Of a DNA stretch of 64,000 nt, positions 53,282-61,155 are shown piece by piece. Numbering within the stretch: position 1 is the first letter of the stretch; every line of letters begins with the position of its first letter. Made by a program: the position numbers and the translations under genes. Source of the DNA: JAWKHR01 sp041394725 (GTDB taxonomy: Bacteria; Acidobacteriota; Vicinamibacteria; Vicinamibacterales; SCN-69-37); NCBI GenBank assembly GCA_041394725.1, contig JAWKHR010000013.1, positions 62,001 through 126,000 of the forward strand. Direction: 5' to 3'. The notes beneath the pieces were generated by a model that was not told the origin of the DNA, did no database searches, and saw only the letters and a list, made by a program, of their open reading frames with translations.

Positions 53282-53791
53282 ATGCCGACCACGGTCCCGC
53301 CGCTCACGTCGATCGTCCACCTGCTGCTCGTCCGCGAGGTCAACGACCTCATCCGCGAGCTCGAACTGCTGCCCGAGGACCTGCTGTGGAAGACGGTCCC
53401 CGGCGTGACGAACGCGTGCGGCAACCTCGGCCTGCACATCGCCGGCAACCTGCAGCACTACGTCGGCGCGAAGCTCGGGGCCACCGGCTACGTCCGCAAC
53501 CGTGAGCATGAATTCGCGGCGAAGTCCGGCACGCGCGCCGAGGTCATCGCCGGGCTGAAGCAGACCCGCGAGATGCTCGACACGGTCGTGCCGTCGCTCA
53601 CCGACGCGGCGCTCGCCAGCCCGTTCCCGGAGGCCGTCGGCGGCGTGATCCCCAACACGGCCGTGTTCCTCACGCATCTCGCCGCCCACGCCGCGTTCCA
53701 CCTGGGTCAGGCCGGCTACCTGCGCCGCGTGCTCACGGGCGAGACGATGTCGGTGAACCCGGTGTCGGTGAAGGGGCTGGAGAAGCTCTGA
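53282..53791 (+). CDS. DinB-family four-helix protein
   Basis: 169 aa. The pattern NLGLHIAGNLQHYVGAKLGA near the first His and the C-terminal LTHLAAHAAFHLGQAGYLRR with two His residues match the DinB/YfiT four-helix bundle, in which three His bind a divalent metal. Members catalyse thiol transfers or act in stress responses. Three His for the metal site are present (His in HIAG, HLAAH, FHLG). The stop is 17 bp from the convergent MetF-like gene. Confidence 0.85.
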   Translation: MPTTVPPLTSIVHLLLVREVNDLIRELELLPEDLLWKTVPGVTNACGNLGLHIAGNLQHYVGAKLGATGYVRNREHEFAAKSGTRAEVIAGLKQTREMLDTVVPSLTDAALASPFPEAVGGVIPNTAVFLTHLAAHAAFHLGQAGYLRRVLTGETMSVNPVSVKGLEKL

Positions 53792-53807
53792 TCCGCCGGA
53801 CCGGCCG

Positions 53808-54683
53808 TCAGGGGCGGACGTCGTTGTCGAGCATCGAGCGAATCACGGCCAGCTTCGCCCGCGCGGTCCGGACCGGCAGGTTGGAGACGTACACGTGCCG
53901 CGCGCCAGACGCGCGCAGGGCGCGGATCGTCCGGGCGCACACGGCTTCGGGCGAAGCCCCCTCGGCGAACTCCGCCGCCAGCGCCTCGACCGGAACCGGC
54001 AGGAACTGCCGCAGCGTCGCGAGCGTCTTCGGGTTGGCGCTCCGGTAGTAGAAGACGCCGAACGCGCCCGGCACCTCGACGCCCCGTCGCGACGCCTCGT
54101 TCAGGAACGCCTCGACCTTCGGCAGGTCGTGGTGCGAGACGACCTGGGTCAGGAAGAAGTCGGCGCTGAACCGCGGGTCCGCCAGGTAGTCCACCTGCTT
54201 CACCGGATCGGCGTGCGGGTTGGCCCAGCCGCCGAGCGTCAGCTCGGGCACGTGCCGCCGGATCGCCTCGCGGAGCTGCCAGGCGTGGGCGACGCAGCGC
54301 GGCGGGCCGACGTGACGATCGCCGCCGAGCACGACCAGCGTCCGGAAGCCCTCGTGCGCCGCCCGCTCGGCGTAGGCCAGGCAGAAGTCCATCGGGTGCT
54401 TGCTGGTGAGGAAGGGCACCACGTGGTCGCGCGGCACGTCGTCGCCGAGGTTGATCACCAGGTGGCGGAGGTTGTGTTCCTCGCGCGCGCCCACCGCGCT
54501 GTCGGTCAGGAACACGAACGTGTCGTCGCGCACGAGGCCGTGTACCGCGTGATACGTGTCGATCCAGGCGTCCATGCCGGCGGCCGCGTCCAGCTCCGCG
54601 CGCGGGGGCCGCAGCTCGACCGAGAGGCACGGGTCCGCCGCACCGAGCGCGCGCATCAGGGGGCCGTGGCCGGGAGCAGGCAT
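53808..54683 (-). CDS. MetF-like methylenetetrahydrofolate reductase
   Basis: 291 aa. It has a MetF-like (beta/alpha)8 layout: LSVELRPPRAELDAAAGMDA at the start, VPFLTSKHPMDFCLAYAERA, LVVLGGDRH in the flavin-binding region, LTLGGWANPHADPVKQVDYL and ADFFLTQVVSHHDLPKVEAF. The family reduces 5,10-methylene-THF to 5-methyl-THF using FAD. The sequence is divergent from E. coli MetF, so the substrate assignment is moderate. The ATG 54683 has TATACT 6 nt upstream. The one-carbon theme matches the GcvT-type amine oxidase operon upstream, but they are not co-transcribed. Confidence 0.82.
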   Translation of the reverse strand: MPAPGHGPLMRALGAADPCLSVELRPPRAELDAAAGMDAWIDTYHAVHGLVRDDTFVFLTDSAVGAREEHNLRHLVINLGDDVPRDHVVPFLTSKHPMDFCLAYAERAAHEGFRTLVVLGGDRHVGPPRCVAHAWQLREAIRRHVPELTLGGWANPHADPVKQVDYLADPRFSADFFLTQVVSHHDLPKVEAFLNEASRRGVEVPGAFGVFYYRSANPKTLATLRQFLPVPVEALAAEFAEGASPEAVCARTIRALRASGARHVYVSNLPVRTARAKLAVIRSMLDNDVRP

Positions 54684-54689
54684 CGGATC

Positions 54690-54695
54690 AGTATA
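54690..54695 (-). promoter_or_regulatory. -10 element of the MetF-like gene
   Basis: TATACT on the - strand, 6 nt before the ATG at 54683. TATAAA on the + strand overlaps it (54692-54697) and may serve the divergent desulfhydrase gene. Confidence 0.5.
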
Positions 54696-54738
54696 AAGAC
54701 AAGCCCGCGGCGGGCCGGAGGTGAGAAGCTGTCGGGCG

Positions 54739-55716
54739 ATGGCCACCGCGCTCACGACCCTCCTGTCGCTGCCGTCCGTGACCCTGGCGCCGCATGCGAC
54801 GCCGGTGGACGAGCTCGGCCGCCTCGCCGCCGCGATCGGCGCGGGCGTGCCCCGCATCCTGATGAAGCGCGACGACCTGCTGTCGTTCGGGTTCGGCGGC
54901 AACAAGGTCCGCAAGCTCCAGGCGGTCGCGGCCGAGGCGGCGGCCGCCGGCGCCGACACCCTGGTGACCTGCGGGGGCCTGCAGTCGAACCACGCGCGCG
55001 CGACCGCGGCGGCCGCGGCGGTCCTCGGGATGGAGGCCGTGCTCGTCCTGAACGGCGACGCCCCGGACGTGCCGACCGGGAACCTCCGCCTCGACGGGCT
55101 GTTCGGGGCAAGGGTGCGGGTCGTGCCCGGCCGCGACGACCGGGCCCCGGCGATGGAGGAAGAGGCGCGGCGGTGTCACGCGCGGGGCCGCCGGCCGTTC
55201 GTCGTGCCGCTCGGCGCCTCCACGGTGACCGGCGCGCTCGGCTTCGCGCGCGCGGTCGGCGAGGTCCTGTCCGCCGGCATCCGGCCCGACGTCATCGTCC
55301 ACGCCAGCTCGTCGGGCGGGACGCAGGCGGGCCTCGTCGCCGGGTGTGCGCTCTTCGGCCTGCGCGCGCGGGTGATCGGCGTCAGCGCCGACGAGCCGGC
55401 CGCCGCGCTCGGGTCCACCGTGGGCGACCTGCTCGCGGGCATGGCGGAGCGGCTCGGCGCGAAGCCCGCGACCGTCGGCGCCGACCGCGATCTCGAGGTG
55501 GACGACACGCAGGTCGGCGAGGGCTACGGCCGGCCGACCCCCGCGTCGGTGGAGGCCGCCACGCTGCTCGCGCGGCGCGAGGGCATCCTGCTCGATCCGG
55601 TCTACACCGCGAAGGCGATGGCCGGTCTCGTCGCGCACGTCCGCGCCGGCCGGTTCGCGCCCGGCCAGACGGTGCTCTTCTGGCACACGGGCGGCCAGCC
55701 CGGCTACTTCGCGTGA
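54739..55716 (+). CDS. D-cysteine desulfhydrase / ACC deaminase-like PLP enzyme
   Basis: 325 aa. The N-terminal motif LMKRDDLLSFGFGGNKVRKL carries the PLP Lys (GGNKVRKLQ), followed by CGGLQSNHARATAAAAAVLG and SSGGTQAG, the fold-type-II pattern of D-cysteine desulfhydrase (DcyD) and ACC deaminase. It would release H2S or ammonia from the D-amino acid or cyclopropane substrate. ATG 54739 has GGAGGTGA at 54717-54724 upstream. A GTG at 54721 is an alternative start. It is divergent from the MetF-like gene. Confidence 0.88.
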   Translation: MATALTTLLSLPSVTLAPHATPVDELGRLAAAIGAGVPRILMKRDDLLSFGFGGNKVRKLQAVAAEAAAAGADTLVTCGGLQSNHARATAAAAAVLGMEAVLVLNGDAPDVPTGNLRLDGLFGARVRVVPGRDDRAPAMEEEARRCHARGRRPFVVPLGASTVTGALGFARAVGEVLSAGIRPDVIVHASSSGGTQAGLVAGCALFGLRARVIGVSADEPAAALGSTVGDLLAGMAERLGAKPATVGADRDLEVDDTQVGEGYGRPTPASVEAATLLARREGILLDPVYTAKAMAGLVAHVRAGRFAPGQTVLFWHTGGQPGYFA

Positions 55717-55785
55717 CGTCCCGGCGTGAAATGAGAGAATGAACGCCTTGCCCTCCCTCTCCCCGACGTCCGGAAAGGTTCGAGC

Positions 55786-57198
55786 GTGACGCTGACATTC
55801 ATGGGTGCGGCCCGCACGGTGACCGGTTCGAAGCACCTGCTCGAGGTCGACGGCCACCGCGTGCTGGTGGACTGCGGCCTGTTCCAGGGCCAGAAGCGCG
55901 ATCGCAACTGGCAGGCGCTGCCGATGCCGGCCACGTCGATCGAGGCCGTCGTGCTGACGCACGCCCACCTCGATCACTGCGGCTACCTGCCGCGGCTGGT
56001 CAGCCAGGGCTTCAAGGGCCGCGTGTTCTGCACGCCCGGCACGTCGGACCTGGCGAAGATCGTCCTCGAGGACGCCGCGCGGATCCAGGAAGAGGACGCG
56101 GAGCGCGCGAACCGCAAGGGCTACACGCGCCATCGTCCCGCGCTGCCGCTGTTCACCGAGGCCGACGCGGCCCACGCGCTGTCGATGCTCCAGCCGCTCG
56201 GCTACGACCGCCCGATCGAGGTGATTCCCGGCGTGTTCGTGGACTTCCTGAACGCCGGGCACCTGCTGGGATCCGCCTACGCGCGCCTGCACGTGAAGGC
56301 GACCGGCCGGACGCTCCTGTTCGGCGGCGACCTCGGCCGGTACGGTCGCCCGGTGCTGCCGGATCCGGATCCGGTCGGGCACGCGGACCTGCTGCTCGTC
56401 GAGTCCACCTACGGCGATCGCGTCCACGAGCCGGACGACGAGGGTGAGCGGTTCGGCGAGATCATCCGCCGCACGGTGGGGCGCGGCGGCAAGCTGATCA
56501 TCCCGGCGTTCGCGCTGGGCCGGGTCGAGGAGCTGCTGTACTGGATCAACCGGCTCGAGGAGGAGCGGCGCATCCCGGAGGTGCCGGTCTACGTGGACAG
56601 CCCGATGGCGCGGGCGGCGCTCGCCACGTACCGCCTGCGCCTGGCCGAGCTGGATCCGGACCTGCCGCACACCCACGAGCCCAACGGCGCGCGGCGCGAG
56701 GCCGAGCGGAAGATGTGCGGCTTCTGCACGTCGAAGCTGCGCGTCGTGCAGTCGATCCCCGAGTCGCGCGCCGTGCAGGAGGACGCGCGGCCGATGATCG
56801 TGATCTCGTCGAGCGGCATGGCCACCGGCGGTCGCGTCCTGCACCACCTCTTCCGGGCGCTGCCCGACGAGCGCAACACGGTGCTGTTCTCCGGCTACCA
56901 GGCGGTCGGCACGCGCGGCCGCAAGATGCTCGAGGGCGCGAAGGTCACCCGGATGCACGGCCAGGACGTGCCGATTCGCGCGGAGATCGACGCGCTCGAG
57001 GGCCTGTCGGCCCACGCCGACTCGAACGAAATCATGCGGTGGCTGGGTGGCTTCACCGCGCCGCCGGCGCTCACGTGCCTGGTGCACGGCGAGCCCGAAC
57101 CGATGGACACGCTCAAGGCGCGCATCGAACGCGAGCTGGGCTGGCGGGTGCACACGCCCGAGCACCTCGAGAGCCTGAAGCTCGGCATGCTGGACTGA
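55786..57198 (+). CDS. Beta-CASP metallo-beta-lactamase-fold RNA hydrolase
   Basis: 470 aa. The zinc motif HAHLDHCG lies at about residues 59-66, NAGHLLGSAYARLHV and LFGGDLGRYGRP supply further ligands, and the beta-CASP insert carries VESTYGDRVHE and PIFALGR-like IIPAFALGRVEELLYWINRL. Motif C is HADSNEIM. It is of the CPSF/YSH1 type, which cleaves RNA. GTG 55786 is close to the divergent terminator-free end of the desulfhydrase gene. The neighbour downstream is the M49 peptidase; no operon partner is evident. Confidence 0.93.
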   Translation: MTLTFMGAARTVTGSKHLLEVDGHRVLVDCGLFQGQKRDRNWQALPMPATSIEAVVLTHAHLDHCGYLPRLVSQGFKGRVFCTPGTSDLAKIVLEDAARIQEEDAERANRKGYTRHRPALPLFTEADAAHALSMLQPLGYDRPIEVIPGVFVDFLNAGHLLGSAYARLHVKATGRTLLFGGDLGRYGRPVLPDPDPVGHADLLLVESTYGDRVHEPDDEGERFGEIIRRTVGRGGKLIIPAFALGRVEELLYWINRLEEERRIPEVPVYVDSPMARAALATYRLRLAELDPDLPHTHEPNGARREAERKMCGFCTSKLRVVQSIPESRAVQEDARPMIVISSSGMATGGRVLHHLFRALPDERNTVLFSGYQAVGTRGRKMLEGAKVTRMHGQDVPIRAEIDALEGLSAHADSNEIMRWLGGFTAPPALTCLVHGEPEPMDTLKARIERELGWRVHTPEHLESLKLGMLD

Positions 57199-57256
57199 TC
57201 CGCGCGGCGGCCGACGCCCGGCGCGCGGGAGGCGCGGCGCACGCGCGACACGCGGG

Positions 57257-59200
57257 ATGACGATGGAACGACGCTATCTGCTCGAACAGGTGGACGACGC
57301 GGCGGTCGTCCAGTACTACGCGGACGGATTCGAGGCGCTGCCGCTCGACCAGAAGATCCTGGTCTGGCACCTCTACCTGGCGGCGCTCGCCGGGCGCGAC
57401 ATCTACCTCGACCAGCGGTACGGCCACGCGCTCGAGATGCGCGACGTGCTCGAGGAGATCCTCACGCACGCCGACGACGTGGACGCCGGGGTGCTGGCCG
57501 AGATCCGCCGCTACACGAAGCTCTTCTGGATCAACTCCGGGCCGCACAACAACCTCACCGCGCGCAAGTTCGTGCTCCGCTGCACGCCGGACGCGTTCGC
57601 CGCGGCCGCCTCCGCCGCCGCGCGACGCGGCGCCCGGTTCCCCACGCGCGACGGCGAGACGCTCGACGGCCTGCTCGCGCGGCTGCGCGGGCCGTTCTTC
57701 GACCCGGCCGTGGACACGCTGGTCACGAACAAGACGCCCGGCTCCGGCGGCGACATCCTCGCCGGCAGCGCCAACAACCTCTACGCCGGGGTGACCATGG
57801 CGGACCTGGCCTCGTTCCGCGAACGCTACGCGCTCAACTCGCGCCTGGTGAAGCGCGACGGCGACCTCGTCGAGGAGGTCTATCGCACCGGCGGCCGCTA
57901 CGGCGACGCGATCGCGCGCATCGTCGGCCACCTGCGTGACGCGCTGCCGCACGCGCCGGCGCCGATGCGCGCGGCGCTCGAGGCGCTGATCCGCTTCTAC
58001 GAGACCGGCGAGGACGCCGACCGCGAGGCGTACGACATCGCCTGGGTCCAGGACAAGGACTCGCCGATCGACACGATCAACGGCTTCATCGAGAACTACC
58101 TCGACGCGCGCGGCGTGAAGGGTGCGTGGGAGGCGATCGTCTGCTACGTCAACCACGACAAGACCGAGAGCCTGCACCGGCTCGCCGAGTCGGCCGCGTG
58201 GTTCGAGGCGCGGATGCCGTGGGACCCGAAGTGGCGGCGGACCGACGTCCAGGGCGTCACCGCGCGCGCCATCGACGTCGTCGTCGAGACCGGCGAGGCG
58301 GGGCCGACGACCGCGATCGGCATCAACCTGCCGAACGACCAGCGGATCCGCGAGGTGTACGGCAGCAAGTCGGTCTCGCTGGCCAACATCAACGAGGCCT
58401 ACGACAAGTCGCTGCCGGAGAGCTACCGCCGCGAGTTCTCCTGGTCGCCGGAGGAGGTCGAGCGCGCGGAGCGGTGGGGCGCGCTCGCGAGCGAGGTGAC
58501 GACGGGCATCCACGAGGTGCTGGGGCACGGGTCGGGGCGGGTCGCCGAGCACCTGAACGGCCAGCCGCAGCTCGCGCTGAAGGAGCAGTACTCGTCGATC
58601 GAGGAGGCGCGCGCCGATCTCGTGGCGCTCTACTTCGTGCCCGAGCCGAAGGTGGCCGCGATCGGCATGCTCCCCGCCGGGCACCAGGACGAGATCGTGC
58701 AGGCGGAGTACGAGGCCTACTCGCGCAACGCGCTGGTACAGCTCCGCCGGGTGCGCGAGGGCACGACGATCGAGGAAGACCACATGCGCAACCGCCAGAT
58801 GATCATCCACTGGCTGATGGCGCACACGCGGGCGATCGAGCGCCGCGTCCGCGACGGGAAGACGTACTACGTGATGGTGGACGCGGCGGCGTTCCGCGCG
58901 GGCGTGGCGACGCTGCTCGCCGAGGTGCAGCGCATCAAGTCCGAGGGCGACTATGCGGCCGCGCGGACGCTGTTCGAGACGTACGGCACGCACTTCGATC
59001 CGGCGCTGCGCGACGAGATCGTGGCGCGCGTGGACCAGCTGAACCTGCCGTCGTACACGGGCTTCGTGCAGCCGCGCCTCGAGGCCGTGATTGGCCGCGG
59101 CGGCGCGATTGCGGACGTGGTGATCTCGTATCCGCAGGATCTGGAGACGCAGATGCTGGAGTACTCGGGCCGGCGCCTGTCCACGACGGGGGCGGTGTGA
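57257..59200 (+). CDS. Dipeptidyl peptidase III (M49 family)
   Basis: 647 aa. The HEXXXH zinc motif is HEVLGHGSGRV (His419, Glu420, His424), with the second-ligand motif EEARADLVALYF (Glu449). It releases dipeptides from peptide N-termini, normally cytosolic; I see no signal peptide. The N-terminus (ERRYLLEQVDDAAVVQYYAD) and the YGSKSVSLANINEAYDKSLP region fit M49. The TGA at 59198-59200 overlaps an ATG that begins the next peptidase. Confidence 0.93.
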   Translation: MTMERRYLLEQVDDAAVVQYYADGFEALPLDQKILVWHLYLAALAGRDIYLDQRYGHALEMRDVLEEILTHADDVDAGVLAEIRRYTKLFWINSGPHNNLTARKFVLRCTPDAFAAAASAAARRGARFPTRDGETLDGLLARLRGPFFDPAVDTLVTNKTPGSGGDILAGSANNLYAGVTMADLASFRERYALNSRLVKRDGDLVEEVYRTGGRYGDAIARIVGHLRDALPHAPAPMRAALEALIRFYETGEDADREAYDIAWVQDKDSPIDTINGFIENYLDARGVKGAWEAIVCYVNHDKTESLHRLAESAAWFEARMPWDPKWRRTDVQGVTARAIDVVVETGEAGPTTAIGINLPNDQRIREVYGSKSVSLANINEAYDKSLPESYRREFSWSPEEVERAERWGALASEVTTGIHEVLGHGSGRVAEHLNGQPQLALKEQYSSIEEARADLVALYFVPEPKVAAIGMLPAGHQDEIVQAEYEAYSRNALVQLRRVREGTTIEEDHMRNRQMIIHWLMAHTRAIERRVRDGKTYYVMVDAAAFRAGVATLLAEVQRIKSEGDYAAARTLFETYGTHFDPALRDEIVARVDQLNLPSYTGFVQPRLEAVIGRGGAIADVVISYPQDLETQMLEYSGRRLSTTGAV

Positions 59201-61089
59201 TGGGGTCAGGTCTTGGATCGCAGCCTGCCGGGTTAGACGATGACGGTTTTGTGCGCCAGTTACACAACCGGCATCGTCGCCGGCGGCAGGCTGCGATCCA
59301 AGACCTGACCCCATGGCTCCTCGTCGTCTGCCTCGCGGGCTGCGTCCGCACGGAAGGGCAGGCCCGCCCGGCCGCGCTGCCGCCGCCGGGCGCGATGCCC
59401 GCGTCGCTCGCGGCGCCGGTGGACCGCGCGATCGACGCGATGTGGACTTCGTTCGACGCGGCCGCGGCCCAGGGCCACGTGGACGTCATCGGGCCCACGT
59501 GGCGGCTCGCCGGCAATGCCGCCTTCGACGCCGCGCTCGACCGCGTCCACGACCGGCTCGCCTCGTCGGGCTTCGACGCGACGCACCTGCGGTTCGAGGC
59601 GTACGACGGCGGTGGACACGGCTGGTCGCACGAGGTCGGCACGCTCGCCATCGTCCGCGACGGCGCCCCGGACGAGGTCGTCCTCTCGCGCGACACGCAT
59701 CGCGTGGCACTCGCGATCAACTCGTTCTCGACCCCCGCCGGCGGCACCGTCGCGCGGCTGGTGGACGTCGGCCGCGGGACGCGGCCGGAGGACTTCGCGA
59801 ACGTGGACCTGAAGGGCGCCGTCGTCCTCGGCGACGGGTCCATCGGCCAGCTCTGGCGCCGTGCGGTGGGTGAGGGCGGCGCGATCGGCGTCGTGTCCAC
59901 GCAGCTCGGCGACTACGTCAATCCCGACCCGCCCGGCACGGCCACGCCGACGCCGCGCGACGAGTGGGACATCCTGCAGTGGGGCAGCGTGCCCTACGAC
60001 GACACGCATCGCGGCTTCGGGTTCAAGGCCTCGCCGCGCGCGGCCGCCACGATCCGGCGCGCGATGGCCGCCGCGGGACCGGACGGCGTCCGCGTCCGCG
60101 TGACGGCCGAGACCAGCTTCTCGGAGAAGCCGGCGCGCATGCTCATCGCGGAAATCCCGGGCACGACGGCGCCCGACGAGCGCATTGTCGTGGCCGCGCA
60201 CGTGCAGGAGCCAGGCGCCGGCGACAACGCCAGCGGCGTCGCCACGCTCGTCGAGACCGTGCGCGCGCTGGATCAGTCGATTCGCGAGGGCCGCGTCCCG
60301 GCGCCCGCGCGCACGATCACCTTCCTCTGGCTCGAGGAGATTTCGGGCAGCCGCGAGTGGATCCGCGCGCACCCCGACGAGGCCGCGGCGACGAAGTACA
60401 TGTTCTCGCTCGACATGACGGGCGAGGACGTGACGAAGACGGGCGGGTCGTTCCTCGTCGAGCGCTATCCCGACCCGGCCGCGGTGTGGGACCGGCCGTG
60501 GGATCCGCACAGCGAGTGGGGCCGCGGCAACGTCCGGGCCGCGTCGCTCAGGGGCGACCTGATCAACGACCTGCACCTCTCGGTGCTCGAGCGCGTCGCG
60601 TCGAAGTCGGGCTGGGCGGTGAGCACGAATCCGTACGAGGGCGGGAGCGACCACACCGTGTTCGGCAGCGCCGGCGTGCCGTCGCTCCTCGACTGGCACT
60701 TCACCGACCGCTACTACCACACCAGCATGGACACGCCGGACAAGACGAGCGGCGCCGAAATGCGCAACGTGGGTACGGGCGTGGCCGCGTCGGCGTGGGT
60801 GCTGGCATCGGCCGACGCCGCGATGGCGCGCGACGTGGCGACGCTCGTCGCCGAGGCCGGACGCGCGCGGATCGACCTCGAGACGCGCGAGGGCGCGAAG
60901 CTCGCGGCCACCGAGAAGGACGAGACGGCGGCGGAGGCGCGAGAGCAGGAGATCCTCGCCGCCTGGCGGCAGTGGTACGCCGAGGCCGTCCAGAGTGCGT
61001 CGCGGCTCGTCGTCGGGCCGGCAACCGCCGACTTTGCCGCCGCCGTGCAGCAGCTCGCCGCGCCGTTCCAGTCGCCATCGGGAAGCTGA
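59200..61089 (+). CDS. M28-family zinc exopeptidase, lipoprotein (REPIN-derived N-terminus)
   Basis: 629 aa from ATG 59200. Residues 1-38 are encoded by the palindrome 59201-59313 (GSGLGSQP … AIQDLTP). They are followed directly by WLLVVCLAGC, a lipobox with lipidated Cys48. An alternative GTG at 59251 would give a shorter n-region rich in Arg. The catalytic domain has AHVQEPGAGDNASGVATLVE, the Glu pair in LEEISGS, SLDMTGEDV and the final His in FTDRYYHTSMDTP. It would trim peptides outside the cytoplasm. Likely coupled to the DPP III gene by TGATG. Confidence 0.85.
   Translation: MGSGLGSQPAGLDDDGFVRQLHNRHRRRRQAAIQDLTPWLLVVCLAGCVRTEGQARPAALPPPGAMPASLAAPVDRAIDAMWTSFDAAAAQGHVDVIGPTWRLAGNAAFDAALDRVHDRLASSGFDATHLRFEAYDGGGHGWSHEVGTLAIVRDGAPDEVVLSRDTHRVALAINSFSTPAGGTVARLVDVGRGTRPEDFANVDLKGAVVLGDGSIGQLWRRAVGEGGAIGVVSTQLGDYVNPDPPGTATPTPRDEWDILQWGSVPYDDTHRGFGFKASPRAAATIRRAMAAAGPDGVRVRVTAETSFSEKPARMLIAEIPGTTAPDERIVVAAHVQEPGAGDNASGVATLVETVRALDQSIREGRVPAPARTITFLWLEEISGSREWIRAHPDEAAATKYMFSLDMTGEDVTKTGGSFLVERYPDPAAVWDRPWDPHSEWGRGNVRAASLRGDLINDLHLSVLERVASKSGWAVSTNPYEGGSDHTVFGSAGVPSLLDWHFTDRYYHTSMDTPDKTSGAEMRNVGTGVAASAWVLASADAAMARDVATLVAEAGRARIDLETREGAKLAATEKDETAAEAREQEILAAWRQWYAEAVQSASRLVVGPATADFAAAVQQLAAPFQSPSGS
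59201..59313. repeat. REPIN-type palindrome at the junction of two peptidase genes
   Basis: The arms 59201-59229 (beginning TGGGGTCAGGTCTTGG) and 59285-59313 are perfect 29-bp reverse complements. The inner part also pairs partially (GACGATGACGG against the segment CCGGCATCGTC). The element carries the start codon of the downstream gene and is translated through. Confidence 0.93.
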
Positions 61090-61155
61090 GGTCCGGACCC
61101 GGACGCCGGGTTCCACGTCGGAAGCGAGTGCCGCGAGTCGAAGGGAGCCGTCGCG

